A DNA stretch of 64,000 bases from Azotobacter paspali (GTDB taxonomy: Bacteria; Pseudomonadota; Gammaproteobacteria; Pseudomonadales; Pseudomonadaceae). The position numbers and the translations under genes are program-made. The stretch lies in assembly GCF_042434745.1 (NCBI RefSeq), contig NZ_JBHLSS010000051.1. One strand, 5' to 3'. Positions 1-8,361 of the stretch are shown piece by piece (within the stretch, counting starts at the first letter, position 1; each line of letters starts with the position of its first letter). The notes beneath the pieces were generated by a model. The model saw only the letters and a list, made by a program, of their open reading frames with translations. It made no database searches and was not told the DNA's origin.

Positions 1-218
1 AGCGCCTCCAGCGCGGCCGGATTGGGATTGCCGATGCGCGTGTACATGTAGTTGTCGGGATTGCCGGCGAGGAAGTCGTCGACCTGCGCCAGCGAGTCGT
101 AGACGAACACCGAGGTCTGGTAGATCGGCAGGGTCTTGGCATGGGTGACCATCTGCCGATCGATTTCGTTGCCCGCGTGCACGGCGCGGGTGGAAAAGCC
201 CTGGGGGATCTTGAACAT
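1..218 (-). CDS. Cys/Met metabolism PLP-dependent enzyme, N-terminal part (runs off the window)
   Basis: This is the first ~72 codons of a gene cut by the left edge. The start is the ATG at 218, preceded by GGAG about 8 nt upstream. The N-terminus (MFKIPQGFSTRAVHAG, then a TLPIYQTSVFVY stretch and YMYTRIGNPN) is characteristic of the cystathionine gamma-synthase / O-acetylhomoserine sulfhydrylase / methionine gamma-lyase family. TRxGNPN contributes to the cofactor and substrate region in that fold. It lies downstream of ssuD and an amidohydrolase on the same strand, so a role in sulfur assimilation or C-S bond cleavage is plausible. The exact reaction cannot be decided without the rest of the protein. 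A GCCCTCT/AGAGGGC inverted repeat (about 300-338) lies in the gap before it. Confidence 0.85.
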   Translation of the reverse strand, partial: MFKIPQGFSTRAVHAGNEIDRQMVTHAKTLPIYQTSVFVYDSLAQVDDFLAGNPDNYMYTRIGNPNPAALEA

Positions 219-355
219 GACGGGACTCCGGGACGGGGATCGAGGGAAACAGGATAGGGGATCGGGCGCGGCGCGGCAGTCGCTGCAAACGCCTCGAGCG
301 CCCTCTCCCTCCCGCAGGAGAACGATCGGAAGAGGGCAAGGGGAAACCCGGCGCC

Positions 356-1207
356 TTACTTGGCCAAGCCGAACAGCCGCGCGGCGTTGTCGTGGAGTAG
401 CTTGTCCAGTACGTCCTCGCGAAAGCCCAGGGCGAGAAAGTCGTCGATGGTCTGGCGGATCGGCCGAAACGGGTAGGACGAGCCGAACAGCAACTGCTCG
501 CCGAGAAAACCGTTGGCCGCCTGCACGAAGGCTTCGGTGCCGGGTTGGAACAGGTACATATCCGGCACCGCCAGGATGTTCTCGTAGCGGAAGGCCACGC
601 CGATCAGTTGCTGCACGTTCGGCCAGTAGCCGTGGTAGCAGACGATCGGCAGCGTCGGGAAGCTGCGCGCGACCTTCGCCAGCCGGCCGGGGTCGTTGAA
701 GGCCGGGTCGGGGGTGGTCGGCCCGGACATCAGAAACAGCGGGACGTTGCGCGCCGCCAGGTGCTCGTAGACCGGGAAGTACAGCGGATCGTCCGGGTGC
801 CGCGGCGGCTCGCCGAAACCCGGCTCCAGGTCGATGCCGGAAAGGCCCAGTTGGTCGATGGCGCGGTCGATCTCCTCCACCGCGCCTTCGATGCCCTGTA
901 GCGCCGGGTCGATTCCGGCGATGCCGAGCAGCTCGTCGTGGCCGTGGACGATCTCGTGGATGAAGTCGTTGGGCAGGTGCTGGGACGGGGTGTGCCGGCC
1001 GACCACCACCGCCCTCTCCAGCCCGGCGTCGCGCACCTCGGCGAGAAAGCCCTCGGCGCTCAGCGAACGCTCGAAGTGCGCGTCGTCGCCACGGGTGCCG
1101 ACCCGCCGGTTCAGCCAGCGCGCGGCCGCGTGCTCGGGCGACCCGGGGGTGGCGCCAAAGAAGTCGTGCAGGTACGCCGGCCGGCAGCGCATGTCGATGA
1201 CCCTCAT
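356..1207 (-). CDS. Amidohydrolase-family (TIM-barrel) protein
   Basis: A 283-residue protein of the amidohydrolase-2 (ACMSD-like) family. It starts MRVIDMRCRPAYLHDFF, where the usual HxH after the first strand is degenerate (DMRCRP), and later has CYHGYWPN and a terminal LLFGSSYPFRP followed by NAARLFGL, the standard family ending. The ATG at 1207 overlaps the ssuD stop (ATGA), so translation is probably coupled to ssuD. The substrate is unknown. Its position in a sulfonate-utilisation operon suggests hydrolysis or decarboxylation of an organosulfur-derived product, but this is inference. Loss of the first metal-binding HxH may mean altered metal use. Confidence 0.85.
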   Translation of the reverse strand: MRVIDMRCRPAYLHDFFGATPGSPEHAAARWLNRRVGTRGDDAHFERSLSAEGFLAEVRDAGLERAVVVGRHTPSQHLPNDFIHEIVHGHDELLGIAGIDPALQGIEGAVEEIDRAIDQLGLSGIDLEPGFGEPPRHPDDPLYFPVYEHLAARNVPLFLMSGPTTPDPAFNDPGRLAKVARSFPTLPIVCYHGYWPNVQQLIGVAFRYENILAVPDMYLFQPGTEAFVQAANGFLGEQLLFGSSYPFRPIRQTIDDFLALGFREDVLDKLLHDNAARLFGLAK

Positions 1208-2337
1208 GCGGCGGCCTCGCTCTTGGTGGCGCGCACGTCGAAGGCGCCGCCGGTCAGTTCCTCCTCGACGGTCACCGGCTGCTTGCCGGGCAGCAGCGGG
1301 AACACCAGTTCGGCGAAGCGAATGGCCTCTTCCAGGTGCGGATAACCGGAGAGCACGAAGCTGTCGACGCCGAGGTCGGCGTATTCCTTGAGGCGCGCGG
1401 CCACGGTCTGCGGGTCGCCGACTAGCGCGGTGCCAGCGCCGCCACGTACCAGGCCGACCCCGGCCCAGAGGTTGGGGCTGACTTCCAGTTTGTCGCGCCG
1501 CCCGCCGTGCAGCGCGGCCATGCGCCGCTGGCCCTCGGAGTCCATGGTCGCGTAGTTGGCCTGGGCCTTGGCAATGGTCTCGTCGTCGAGGTGGCTGATC
1601 AGCTTCTCGGCGGCGGCCCAGGCTTCCTCGTTGGTCTCGCGCACGATCACGTGCAGGCGCACGCCGAAGCGCACACTGCGCCCGTACTTCTTCGCCCGCT
1701 CGCGCACGTCGGCGATCTTCTCGGCCACCGCCGCCGGCGGCTCGCCCCAGCTCAGGTAGGCGTCGACGTGCTTGGCCGCCAATTCGTGGGCCGCCGGCGA
1801 GGAGCCGCCGAAATACAGCGGCGGATAAGGCTGCTGCACCGGCGGGAAGAAGTTCTTCGCACCCTTGACGGTGATGTGCTTGCCGGAGAAGTCGACGGTC
1901 TTGCCCTGCAGTAGATCGCGCCACACGGTGAGCACCTCGTCGGCCGCCTCGTAGCGCTCGTCATGGTCGAGGAACACACCGTCGGCAGCCAATTCAGTGG
2001 CATCGCCGCCCGGCACCACGTTGAGCAGCAGGCGGCCCTTCAGCGCCTGGTCGAGAGCGGCGGCCTGGCGCGCGGTGGCGGTCGGGCCGCTGACCGAGGT
2101 GCGCAACGCCACCAGGAGCTTGATGCGGCTGGTCACCGGCACCAGGCTGGCCGCCGTCACCCAGGGGTCCAGGCAACTGCTGCCGGTGGGGATCAGCAGG
2201 CCGTCGTAGCCGAGGCTTTCGGCGGTCACGGCGATCTGCCGCATGTACTCGTTGGTCGCCGGACGGCCGGAGGAAGACTTGCCGAGATAGCGGGTATCGC
2301 CGGAGGTGGGAAGGAACCAGAAGATGTCCAGACTCAT
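1204..2337 (-). CDS. ssuD: FMNH2-dependent alkanesulfonate monooxygenase SsuD-like
   Basis: A 377-residue bacterial luciferase-like flavin monooxygenase, close to the usual SsuD length (~380). It cleaves the C-S bond of alkanesulfonates to an aldehyde and sulfite using FMNH2 from a separate reductase. Family signatures are visible: MSLDIFWFLPTSGDTRYLG at the start, GGDATELAADGVFLDHDERYE, PPLYFGGSSPAAHELA, and the conserved GRRDKLEVSPNLWAGVGLVRGGAGTALVG loop near residue 290. The start at 2337 is fixed by family alignment; upstream in-frame codons have no family match. No ssuE, ssuA, ssuB or ssuC adjoins it. A -24/-12 promoter about 55 nt upstream points to sigma54 control by the adjacent SfnR-like activator. 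The amidohydrolase and PLP gene follow in the same operon. Confidence 0.93.
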   Translation of the reverse strand: MSLDIFWFLPTSGDTRYLGKSSSGRPATNEYMRQIAVTAESLGYDGLLIPTGSSCLDPWVTAASLVPVTSRIKLLVALRTSVSGPTATARQAAALDQALKGRLLLNVVPGGDATELAADGVFLDHDERYEAADEVLTVWRDLLQGKTVDFSGKHITVKGAKNFFPPVQQPYPPLYFGGSSPAAHELAAKHVDAYLSWGEPPAAVAEKIADVRERAKKYGRSVRFGVRLHVIVRETNEEAWAAAEKLISHLDDETIAKAQANYATMDSEGQRRMAALHGGRRDKLEVSPNLWAGVGLVRGGAGTALVGDPQTVAARLKEYADLGVDSFVLSGYPHLEEAIRFAELVFPLLPGKQPVTVEEELTGGAFDVRATKSEAAA

Positions 2338-2390
2338 GAATGCGTGCCTCAGGATGAATGCGGGCGCAGCGATGCGCGGTCTATCCCTCC

Positions 2391-2406
2391 GGCAAGCCCC
2401 ATGCCA
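2391..2406 (-). promoter_or_regulatory. Sigma54 (-24/-12) promoter driving the ssuD operon
   Basis: On the minus strand the sequence reads TGGCAT-GGGGC-TTGCC, matching the consensus TGGCAC-N5-TTGC with the invariant GG and GC at the correct 10-bp separation. Transcription would start near 2381 and leave a leader of about 44 nt before the ssuD ATG. It mirrors a second sigma54 promoter at the other end of the same intergenic region. Confidence 0.75.
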
Positions 2407-2589
2407 GAGCGCGCCGGCGACTTCTGGAACAAAGGAAATTGCAGCGAAATATCGAAAAACGACAAGCAATAAACGCAAATTCGCAGAAAAAACCCAACGG
2501 ATCGCGGAGCGTTCCGGCCCTCTCGTCCGCCGCCATTACCGCCATTGCTGCGGGATCTCTGTCCCCCCGGCAACACTTTGCGGGGCAAG

Positions 2590-2620
2590 TGTTGCATGAG
2601 AAACAGTTGCCTGGACAACA
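2590..2620. promoter_or_regulatory. Tandem 16-bp dyads, putative enhancer sites for the sigma54 activator (left pair)
   Basis: Two adjoining 16-mers share one base: TGTTGCATGAGAAACA (2590-2605) and AGTTGCCTGGACAACA (2605-2620). Both fit TGTTG-N6-CAACA-like dyad symmetry. They lie roughly 185-215 bp upstream of the leftward -24/-12 promoter, a normal enhancer distance for sigma54 activators. An additional inverted repeat CAACACTT-N8-AAGTGTTG (2571-2594) overlaps the first copy. Binding by the SfnR-like protein at 4147-5250 is inferred from proximity. Confidence 0.6.
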
Positions 2621-2767
2621 GTTGAGCCTGTGCGGACGACAACCTTGCCGAACCCCTTAAGCAAATAACAAAAAGATATTTAATCTTGAATTTTTATATC
2701 GCCTAGATTAGCCACATCGATTCTTCGGGCCAGCCGACCACGATGCGCCAGCCCAGGCGCGGCCAAC

Positions 2768-2809
2768 TGTTGGCTCGACAACAATCGATCAAGTGTTACT
2801 CCAGCAACA
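2768..2809. promoter_or_regulatory. Two 16-bp dyads, putative enhancer sites for the sigma54 activator (right pair)
   Basis: TGTTGGCTCGACAACA (2768-2783) and TGTTACTCCAGCAACA (2794-2809) repeat the motif seen at 2590-2620 and have the same 16-bp length. They start about 85-125 bp upstream of the rightward -24/-12 promoter at 2894. Centre-to-centre spacing is 26 bp. Recurrence of one dyad in two pairs within one intergenic region makes chance unlikely, although the binding protein is not proven. Confidence 0.6.
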
Positions 2810-2862
2810 GCGACTCAACAACGCAGTACCGGAGGCAACAGGAATGGCCTGGCATAATTCGA

Positions 2863-2875
2863 TAAACCATTGATT
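2863..2875 (-). promoter_or_regulatory. IHF-type binding site
   Basis: The minus strand reads AATCAATGGTTTA, a full match to the IHF consensus WATCAANNNNTTR. It sits in an AT-rich patch between the right-hand dyads and the rightward -24/-12 promoter, where IHF bending usually brings an enhancer-bound activator to sigma54 polymerase. Confidence 0.6.
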
Positions 2876-2893
2876 ATAAATAATTTCATGGCA

Positions 2894-2909
2894 TGGCACA
2901 GGGATTGCT
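2894..2909 (+). promoter_or_regulatory. Sigma54 (-24/-12) promoter driving the monooxygenase-activator operon
   Basis: TGGCAC-AGGGA-TTGCT is a near-perfect -24/-12 element. Transcription should begin near 2920. Because this element overlaps an in-frame ATG at 2893, that ATG cannot be the translation start. The GTG at 2950, with AGAGGAA six nt upstream, is the better choice. Confidence 0.85.
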
Positions 2910-2949
2910 TTCATTGGGGCCAGTCGAACCACAACCAGAGGAACAGCGT

Positions 2950-4137
2950 GTGACCGCCATCCAACAACCCAAGGTTCTGCCGCCCCTGCAGATCGCCCGC
3001 AAACTGGCCGCCGAATTCGCCGAGACCGCCGCCGAGCGCGATCTGCAGGGCGGCACGCCGAAGACCCAACGCGATGCGCTGCGCCAGAGCGGCCTGCTGG
3101 CCCTGGCCATCCCTCGCCAGTACGGCGGCCTGGGCGCCAGTTGGTGCGAGACCCTGGAGATCGTCCGCGAGTTCGCCCGCGTCGACAGCTCGATCGCCCA
3201 TGTCTACGGTTTCCAGCACCTGATGCTGGCCACCGTGCGCCTGTTTTCCCGTCCGGACCAGTGGCAACCCTGGTTCGAGCAAACCGCGCGCAACCAGTGG
3301 TTCTGGGGCAACGCCCTGAATCCCCTGGACACCCGCACCGTCGCCCGCAGGTTCGACGGCTGGCGCGAATTCTCCGGACGCAAGAGCTTCTGCTCCGGCT
3401 CGGCCGACTCGGAAATGCTGATCGCCTCGGCGCTCGACGAGAGCAATGGCGGCAAGCTGCTGATCGCCGCGCTGCCCAGCGGACGCAGCGGCATCACCCT
3501 GCACGACGACTGGGACAACATGGGCCAGCGCCAGACCGACAGCGGCAACGTCACCTTCGAGCAGGTACGCGTCGAGGAGAACGAGCTGCTGCTAGACCCC
3601 GGTCCGCTGAGCACGCCCTTCGCCTGCCTGCGCCCGCTGATCGCCCAGTTGACCTTCGTCAACCTGTTCCTCGGCATCGCCGAAGGCGCCTTCGCCGAAG
3701 CCCGTCACTACACGCTCAAGGAAACCCGGCCGTGGTTCAAGTCCAGCGCCGCGCACATCGGCGAGGACCCCTATACCCTGCGCCACTTCGGCGAGTTCTG
3801 GGTCGGCCTGGAAAGCGTGCGCCTGCTCGCCGAGCGGGCCAATGCGCTGCTCGACGAGGCCTGGAGCAAGGAAGAACGCCTCGGCGCCGAGGAACGCGGC
3901 CAGCTCGCGGTGGCCATCGCTACCGCCAAGGTCGCCGCCAGTCGCGTCGGCCTCGACCTGACCGGCCGGCTGTTCGAAGTCACCGGCGCCCGCGCTACCC
4001 ATGCCGCCCTGCGCCTGGATCGCTACTGGCGCAATCTGCGTACTCAGACCCTGCACGACCCGCTGGACTACAAGCTCCACGAGTTGGGCGACTGGGCACT
4101 GAACGGGACGCTGCCGACCCCAACCTTCTACTCGTAG
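2950..4137 (+). CDS. Acyl-CoA dehydrogenase-like flavin monooxygenase (DszC/SfnC type)
   Basis: A 395-residue protein with the acyl-CoA dehydrogenase fold as used by reduced-flavin two-component monooxygenases such as DszC and the Pseudomonas sulfur-acquisition oxidoreductases. Features are the N-terminal helical start, IPRQYGGLGASWCETLEIVREFARVDSS (about residues 55-80), a central WFWGNALNPLD strand region and a C-terminal helical bundle ending FEVTGARATHAALRLDRYWRNLRTQTLHDPLDYK, typical of DszC relatives. The GTG start at 2950 follows AGAGGAA; the upstream ATG at 2893 lies inside the promoter. It is the first gene of an operon with the sigma54 activator 9 nt downstream. A role in oxidising an organosulfur compound (sulfone, sulfide or sulfonate) under sulfur starvation is likely; the substrate is not known. 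It would need a flavin reductase encoded elsewhere. Confidence 0.85.
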   Translation: MTAIQQPKVLPPLQIARKLAAEFAETAAERDLQGGTPKTQRDALRQSGLLALAIPRQYGGLGASWCETLEIVREFARVDSSIAHVYGFQHLMLATVRLFSRPDQWQPWFEQTARNQWFWGNALNPLDTRTVARRFDGWREFSGRKSFCSGSADSEMLIASALDESNGGKLLIAALPSGRSGITLHDDWDNMGQRQTDSGNVTFEQVRVEENELLLDPGPLSTPFACLRPLIAQLTFVNLFLGIAEGAFAEARHYTLKETRPWFKSSAAHIGEDPYTLRHFGEFWVGLESVRLLAERANALLDEAWSKEERLGAEERGQLAVAIATAKVAASRVGLDLTGRLFEVTGARATHAALRLDRYWRNLRTQTLHDPLDYKLHELGDWALNGTLPTPTFYS

Positions 4138-4146
4138 CCGTCGACC

Positions 4147-5250
<1,104 letters not shown>

Positions 5251-5384
5251 GTCCATCCCGAACGACAGTCAGACGGACGAAACTGGAGCCGTCCATACTG
5301 TGCCGGAGCATGTTTTCGCACACGTCGCCGCCAGCTCGTGACCGGGCCCGGCGGCACTCCCCCGAGCCCGGCGAAGAGTCCCCA

Positions 5385-6746
5385 ATGCCTGAAATCCGCG
5401 CTTTGCCCCAGCGCCGCTCCCGACCGGACCGCGCGCCCATCAGCCTGGGCCAAGCCTTGCGCTTCTGGTTCAAGCTCGGCTTCATCAGCTTCGGCGGTCC
5501 GGCCGGGCAGATTTCGATCCTGCACCAGGAACTGGTCGAGCGCCGCCGCTGGATCTCCGAAAGCCGTTTCCTGCATGCCCTGAACTTCTGCATGCTGCTG
5601 CCCGGTCCCGAGGCGCAGCAGCTCGCCACTTACCTCGGCTGGCTGCTGCACGGTACCCGCGGCGGGGTGATCGCCGGGGTGCTGTTCGTGCTGCCCTCGC
5701 TGTTCATCCTGATCACCCTGTCCTGGATCTACCTCGCCTTCGGCGACGTGCCGCTGATCACCGGGCTGTTCTACGGCATCAAGCCGGCGGTGACCGCCAT
5801 CGTCGTCCACGCCGCCCACCGCATCGGCTCGCGCACCCTGCGCAACACCTGGCTGTGGGCGATCGCCGCGGCGGCTTTCGTGGCGATCTTCGCCCTCGAC
5901 GCACCCTTTCCGCTGATCGTGCTGGGCGCCGCGCTGCTCGGCTACCTGGGCGGGCGCCTGGCACCGGAGCTATTCGGCGCCGACAGTCATGCGGCGGCGA
6001 AACACGACTCCGGCCCGGCGCTGATCGACGACCATAGCCCGACGCCCGCGCATACGCGCTTCAGCCGCGCGCGGCTGGCGCGCCTGCTGCTGGTCGGCGC
6101 CTTGCTCTGGCTGCTGCCGATGGGCCTGCTGACCGCGCTCTACGGTTGGCACGGCACTTTGACGCAGATGGGCTGGTTCTTCACCAAGGCCGCGCTGCTC
6201 ACCGTCGGCGGCGCCTACGCCGTGCTGCCCTACGTCTACCAGGGCGCGGTCGACCACTACGGCTGGCTGACCCCGACGCAGATGATCGACGGCCTGGCCC
6301 TCGGCGAGACCACGCCGGGGCCGCTGATCATGGTGGTGGCTTTCGTCGGCTTCGTCGGCGGCTACGTGCGCCAGGTGTTCGGCGCGGAACAGGCCTTTCT
6401 CGCCGGCACGCTGGCCGCCTGCCTGGTCACTTGGTTCACCTTCCTGCCGTCATTCCTCTTCGTCCTCGCCGGCGGCCCGCTGGTCGAGTCCACCCACGGC
6501 GAACTGAAATTCACTGCCCCGCTAACCGCCATCACCGCCGCCGTGGTGGGGGTGATCTTCAACTTGGCGCTGTTCTTCGGCTACCACGTGCTCTGGCCCG
6601 AGGGCTCCGCCGGCCGCTTCGACTGGCCCTCGGCGCTGCTCGCGGCGGCCGCCGCCGTCGCGCTGTTCCGCTTCGGGCGCGGGGTGCTCGAAGTGCTGGC
6701 GGGCTGTGCGCTGGCGGGCCTGCTGGTGCACCTGGCCTTGCATTGA
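5385..6746 (+). CDS. chrA: Chromate transporter ChrA (CHR family)
   Basis: A 453-residue membrane protein made of two homologous CHR halves. The first half has RFWFKLGFISFGGPAGQI and the hallmark CMLLPGPEAQQLATYLGW. The second has FFTKAALLTVGGAYAVLPYVYQ and LALGETTPGPLIMVVAFVGF. These two GGxxxxxP and PGP patterns define the long-chain CHR transporters that export chromate by proton antiport. About ten to eleven hydrophobic segments are evident, with a hydrophilic linker near residues 200-230. The start ATG at 5385 is preceded by a GAAGAG-type site. It stands alone; no chrB regulator is adjacent. A link to the upstream sulfur genes is possible because chromate enters through sulfate transporters, but the 134-bp gap argues for an independent transcript. 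Confidence 0.92.
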   Translation: MPEIRALPQRRSRPDRAPISLGQALRFWFKLGFISFGGPAGQISILHQELVERRRWISESRFLHALNFCMLLPGPEAQQLATYLGWLLHGTRGGVIAGVLFVLPSLFILITLSWIYLAFGDVPLITGLFYGIKPAVTAIVVHAAHRIGSRTLRNTWLWAIAAAAFVAIFALDAPFPLIVLGAALLGYLGGRLAPELFGADSHAAAKHDSGPALIDDHSPTPAHTRFSRARLARLLLVGALLWLLPMGLLTALYGWHGTLTQMGWFFTKAALLTVGGAYAVLPYVYQGAVDHYGWLTPTQMIDGLALGETTPGPLIMVVAFVGFVGGYVRQVFGAEQAFLAGTLAACLVTWFTFLPSFLFVLAGGPLVESTHGELKFTAPLTAITAAVVGVIFNLALFFGYHVLWPEGSAGRFDWPSALLAAAAAVALFRFGRGVLEVLAGCALAGLLVHLALH

Positions 6747-6897
6747 CGGGAAAAGAACATTCGGGGAGCTATTCCGCTGGCCGGGCCGGGCCGCATGCCA
6801 TGCAACAATTCGCTAGGCGAAAGCGGCATCGCCGAAAGGGATGGGCGTTCGGTCCGGCGCGAACCCAGGGCTTTGCCAGGGCCGGCCCGGCACCGAC

Positions 6898-7170
6898 TTA
6901 GTTCACGGCCTCTTTCAGGCCCTTGCCCGCCTTGAAACCGGGCGTTTTCGTGGCAGCGATCTCGATCTCCTGGCCTGTCTGGGGATTGCGCCCGGTACGC
7001 GCAGCCCGCTCCTTGACGCTGAAGGTCCCGAACCCGATCAGCCCCACTTCATGACCGGCTTTCAGCTCCGCCGTGATCGTTTCCAGCAGCGCATTGACAA
7101 CCTTGGTGGCAGTGTTCTTATCGAGATCGGCATAGGTGGATACGCTGGCGATCAGTTCGGATTTGTTCAT
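6898..7170 (-). CDS. hupB: HU-family DNA-binding protein
   Basis: A 90-residue histone-like protein, the exact usual HU length. MNKSELIASVSTYADLDKNTATKVVNALLETI forms the helical dimerisation half. GHEVGLIGFGTFSVKERAARTGRNPQTGQEIEI is the saddle and DNA-binding arm, with the invariant RxGRNPxTG and proline at the arm tip. It binds DNA without sequence preference and bends or compacts it. It resembles HU-beta, but it is not next to lon, the usual neighbour of the main Pseudomonas hupB, so it may be an extra paralogue. Monocistronic, downstream of chrA on the opposite strand. Confidence 0.95.
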   Translation of the reverse strand: MNKSELIASVSTYADLDKNTATKVVNALLETITAELKAGHEVGLIGFGTFSVKERAARTGRNPQTGQEIEIAATKTPGFKAGKGLKEAVN

Positions 7171-7355
7171 CGGGATTTCTCGATTTGTGGCTGGTAATGG
7201 AGGACAGGGTCCTCGGGGTGTCCGACCATACGATATTTGTGGTCAATCGGCGATACGAATCGCGAATTCGGCCAGTGCTTTCGGTGGATTCGATGGCTTT
7301 TGTCCTTGCGGGCGACGGTGCCCGCCCCCCCTGCTGGACCGAACGGCATTTCGCT

Positions 7356-8255
7356 TCATGCCCGATCGTTCCCCGGACACAGATATTCGACGAGGCGGCG
7401 GATGGCCGTATCGCCCGCCTCATGGCGGCGCAGGCACACGCGCAGATCCCGCCGCGCCCAGGTATCGCGCAGGGATACGCTGGCGAGCGCCAGCGTCTGC
7501 GCGGCACGCCTGGCGGTGGTTGCGGGGACGATACCGATGCCGACGCCCGCCTGCGCCATCAGGCAGATGGCGTCGAAGCTGCGCAGCTGAACCCGCAAGC
7601 GCAGCCTGCGGCCCTCCCGCAACGCCCGGTCCGCGAGGAATCGCTGCAGTGCGCTCGCCCGGTCGAGACCAATGAAGTCACGCCCCAGGACATCGGCGAA
7701 AGCGATGGAGAAGGCGCCGGCGAGTGGGTCGCGCGACGACGCCACGATCACGAAACGATCCGAGCGGAACGGCAGGGTCGACAGCGCGCCGGTATCGACG
7801 GTCCCGGCCACGATGCCGATATCGGCGGCGCCTTCCGCGACCAGGCCGACGATCTCGTCGCTGAGCCGCTCCTGGAGATCGACCGTCGTACCAGGATGGG
7901 CGGCCAGGAAGCGACCGAGGACTTCCGGCAAAAATTCGGTCAGCGCATTGGTGTTGGACAGCAGCCGGACATGGGCGCCGGCGCCTCCCGAAAAGGCGCC
8001 CAGTTCCTCGTGCATCCGATCGGCCCGCGCCAGCAGGCTGCGTGCATGGGCGAGCAGGGTGTGTCCGGCCGGCGTCAAGGCCACGCCCTGGCGGCTGCGC
8101 TCCAGTAGGCGGGTTCCGAGCATGGCCTCCATGCCGCGCACCCGCGTGCTGGCCGCCGCCAGCGCCGTATGCGCTCGGAGCGCGCCGCCCGTGATGCTGC
8201 CGGCTTCGGCGATGTGACGAAACAGGTCGAGATCCGCGAGATCGAGGCGGGCCAT
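7356..8255 (-). CDS. LysR-family transcriptional regulator
   Basis: A 299-residue LTTR of normal length. The winged helix-turn-helix occupies residues 1-60 (MARLDLADLDLFRHIAEAGS, ALAAASTRVRGMEAMLGTRLLER, VALTPAGHTLLAHAR). The rest is a periplasmic-binding-protein-like effector domain. The ATG at 8255 was chosen because homology to the family starts exactly there; the frame remains open upstream without LTTR sequence. It is divergent from the DASS transporter at 8362, with a 106-bp shared region containing an ATCCTTCG/CGAAGGAT dyad, so it probably regulates that transporter and itself in response to the transported anion. The ligand is unknown. Confidence 0.92.
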   Translation of the reverse strand: MARLDLADLDLFRHIAEAGSITGGALRAHTALAAASTRVRGMEAMLGTRLLERSRQGVALTPAGHTLLAHARSLLARADRMHEELGAFSGGAGAHVRLLSNTNALTEFLPEVLGRFLAAHPGTTVDLQERLSDEIVGLVAEGAADIGIVAGTVDTGALSTLPFRSDRFVIVASSRDPLAGAFSIAFADVLGRDFIGLDRASALQRFLADRALREGRRLRLRVQLRSFDAICLMAQAGVGIGIVPATTARRAAQTLALASVSLRDTWARRDLRVCLRRHEAGDTAIRRLVEYLCPGNDRA

Positions 8256-8259
8256 GGCG

Positions 8260-8335
8260 ATCCTTCGTTTTTCGCGAAGGATACCATGCGAAATCACGGA
8301 TTCTTCGCCACATGAGCCGGCATTATCCTTCGCGG
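8260..8335. promoter_or_regulatory. LysR-transporter divergent control region with ATCCTTCG repeats
   Basis: A perfect 8-bp inverted repeat, ATCCTTCG (8260-8267) and CGAAGGAT (8275-8282), lies next to the LysR start. The same ATCCTTCG occurs again in direct orientation at 8325-8332, with a near copy ATTCTTCG around 8300. Repeated half-sites between a divergent LTTR and its target are the usual LTTR operator arrangement. Assignment to this regulator is inference. Confidence 0.45.
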
Positions 8336-8361
8336 ACCGAGAATGACGACGAGGTCTTACG

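Noticed and set aside
300..338. GCCCTCT/AGAGGGC inverted repeat as an intrinsic terminator after the amidohydrolase gene
   Set aside because: The loop is long and no T-tract follows, so it could equally be a dispersed repeat; not strong enough to list.
2893..2949. ATG at 2893 as the start of the DszC-like gene
   Set aside because: It overlaps the -24/-12 promoter and would lie upstream of the transcript start; GTG 2950 has a good ribosome-binding site.
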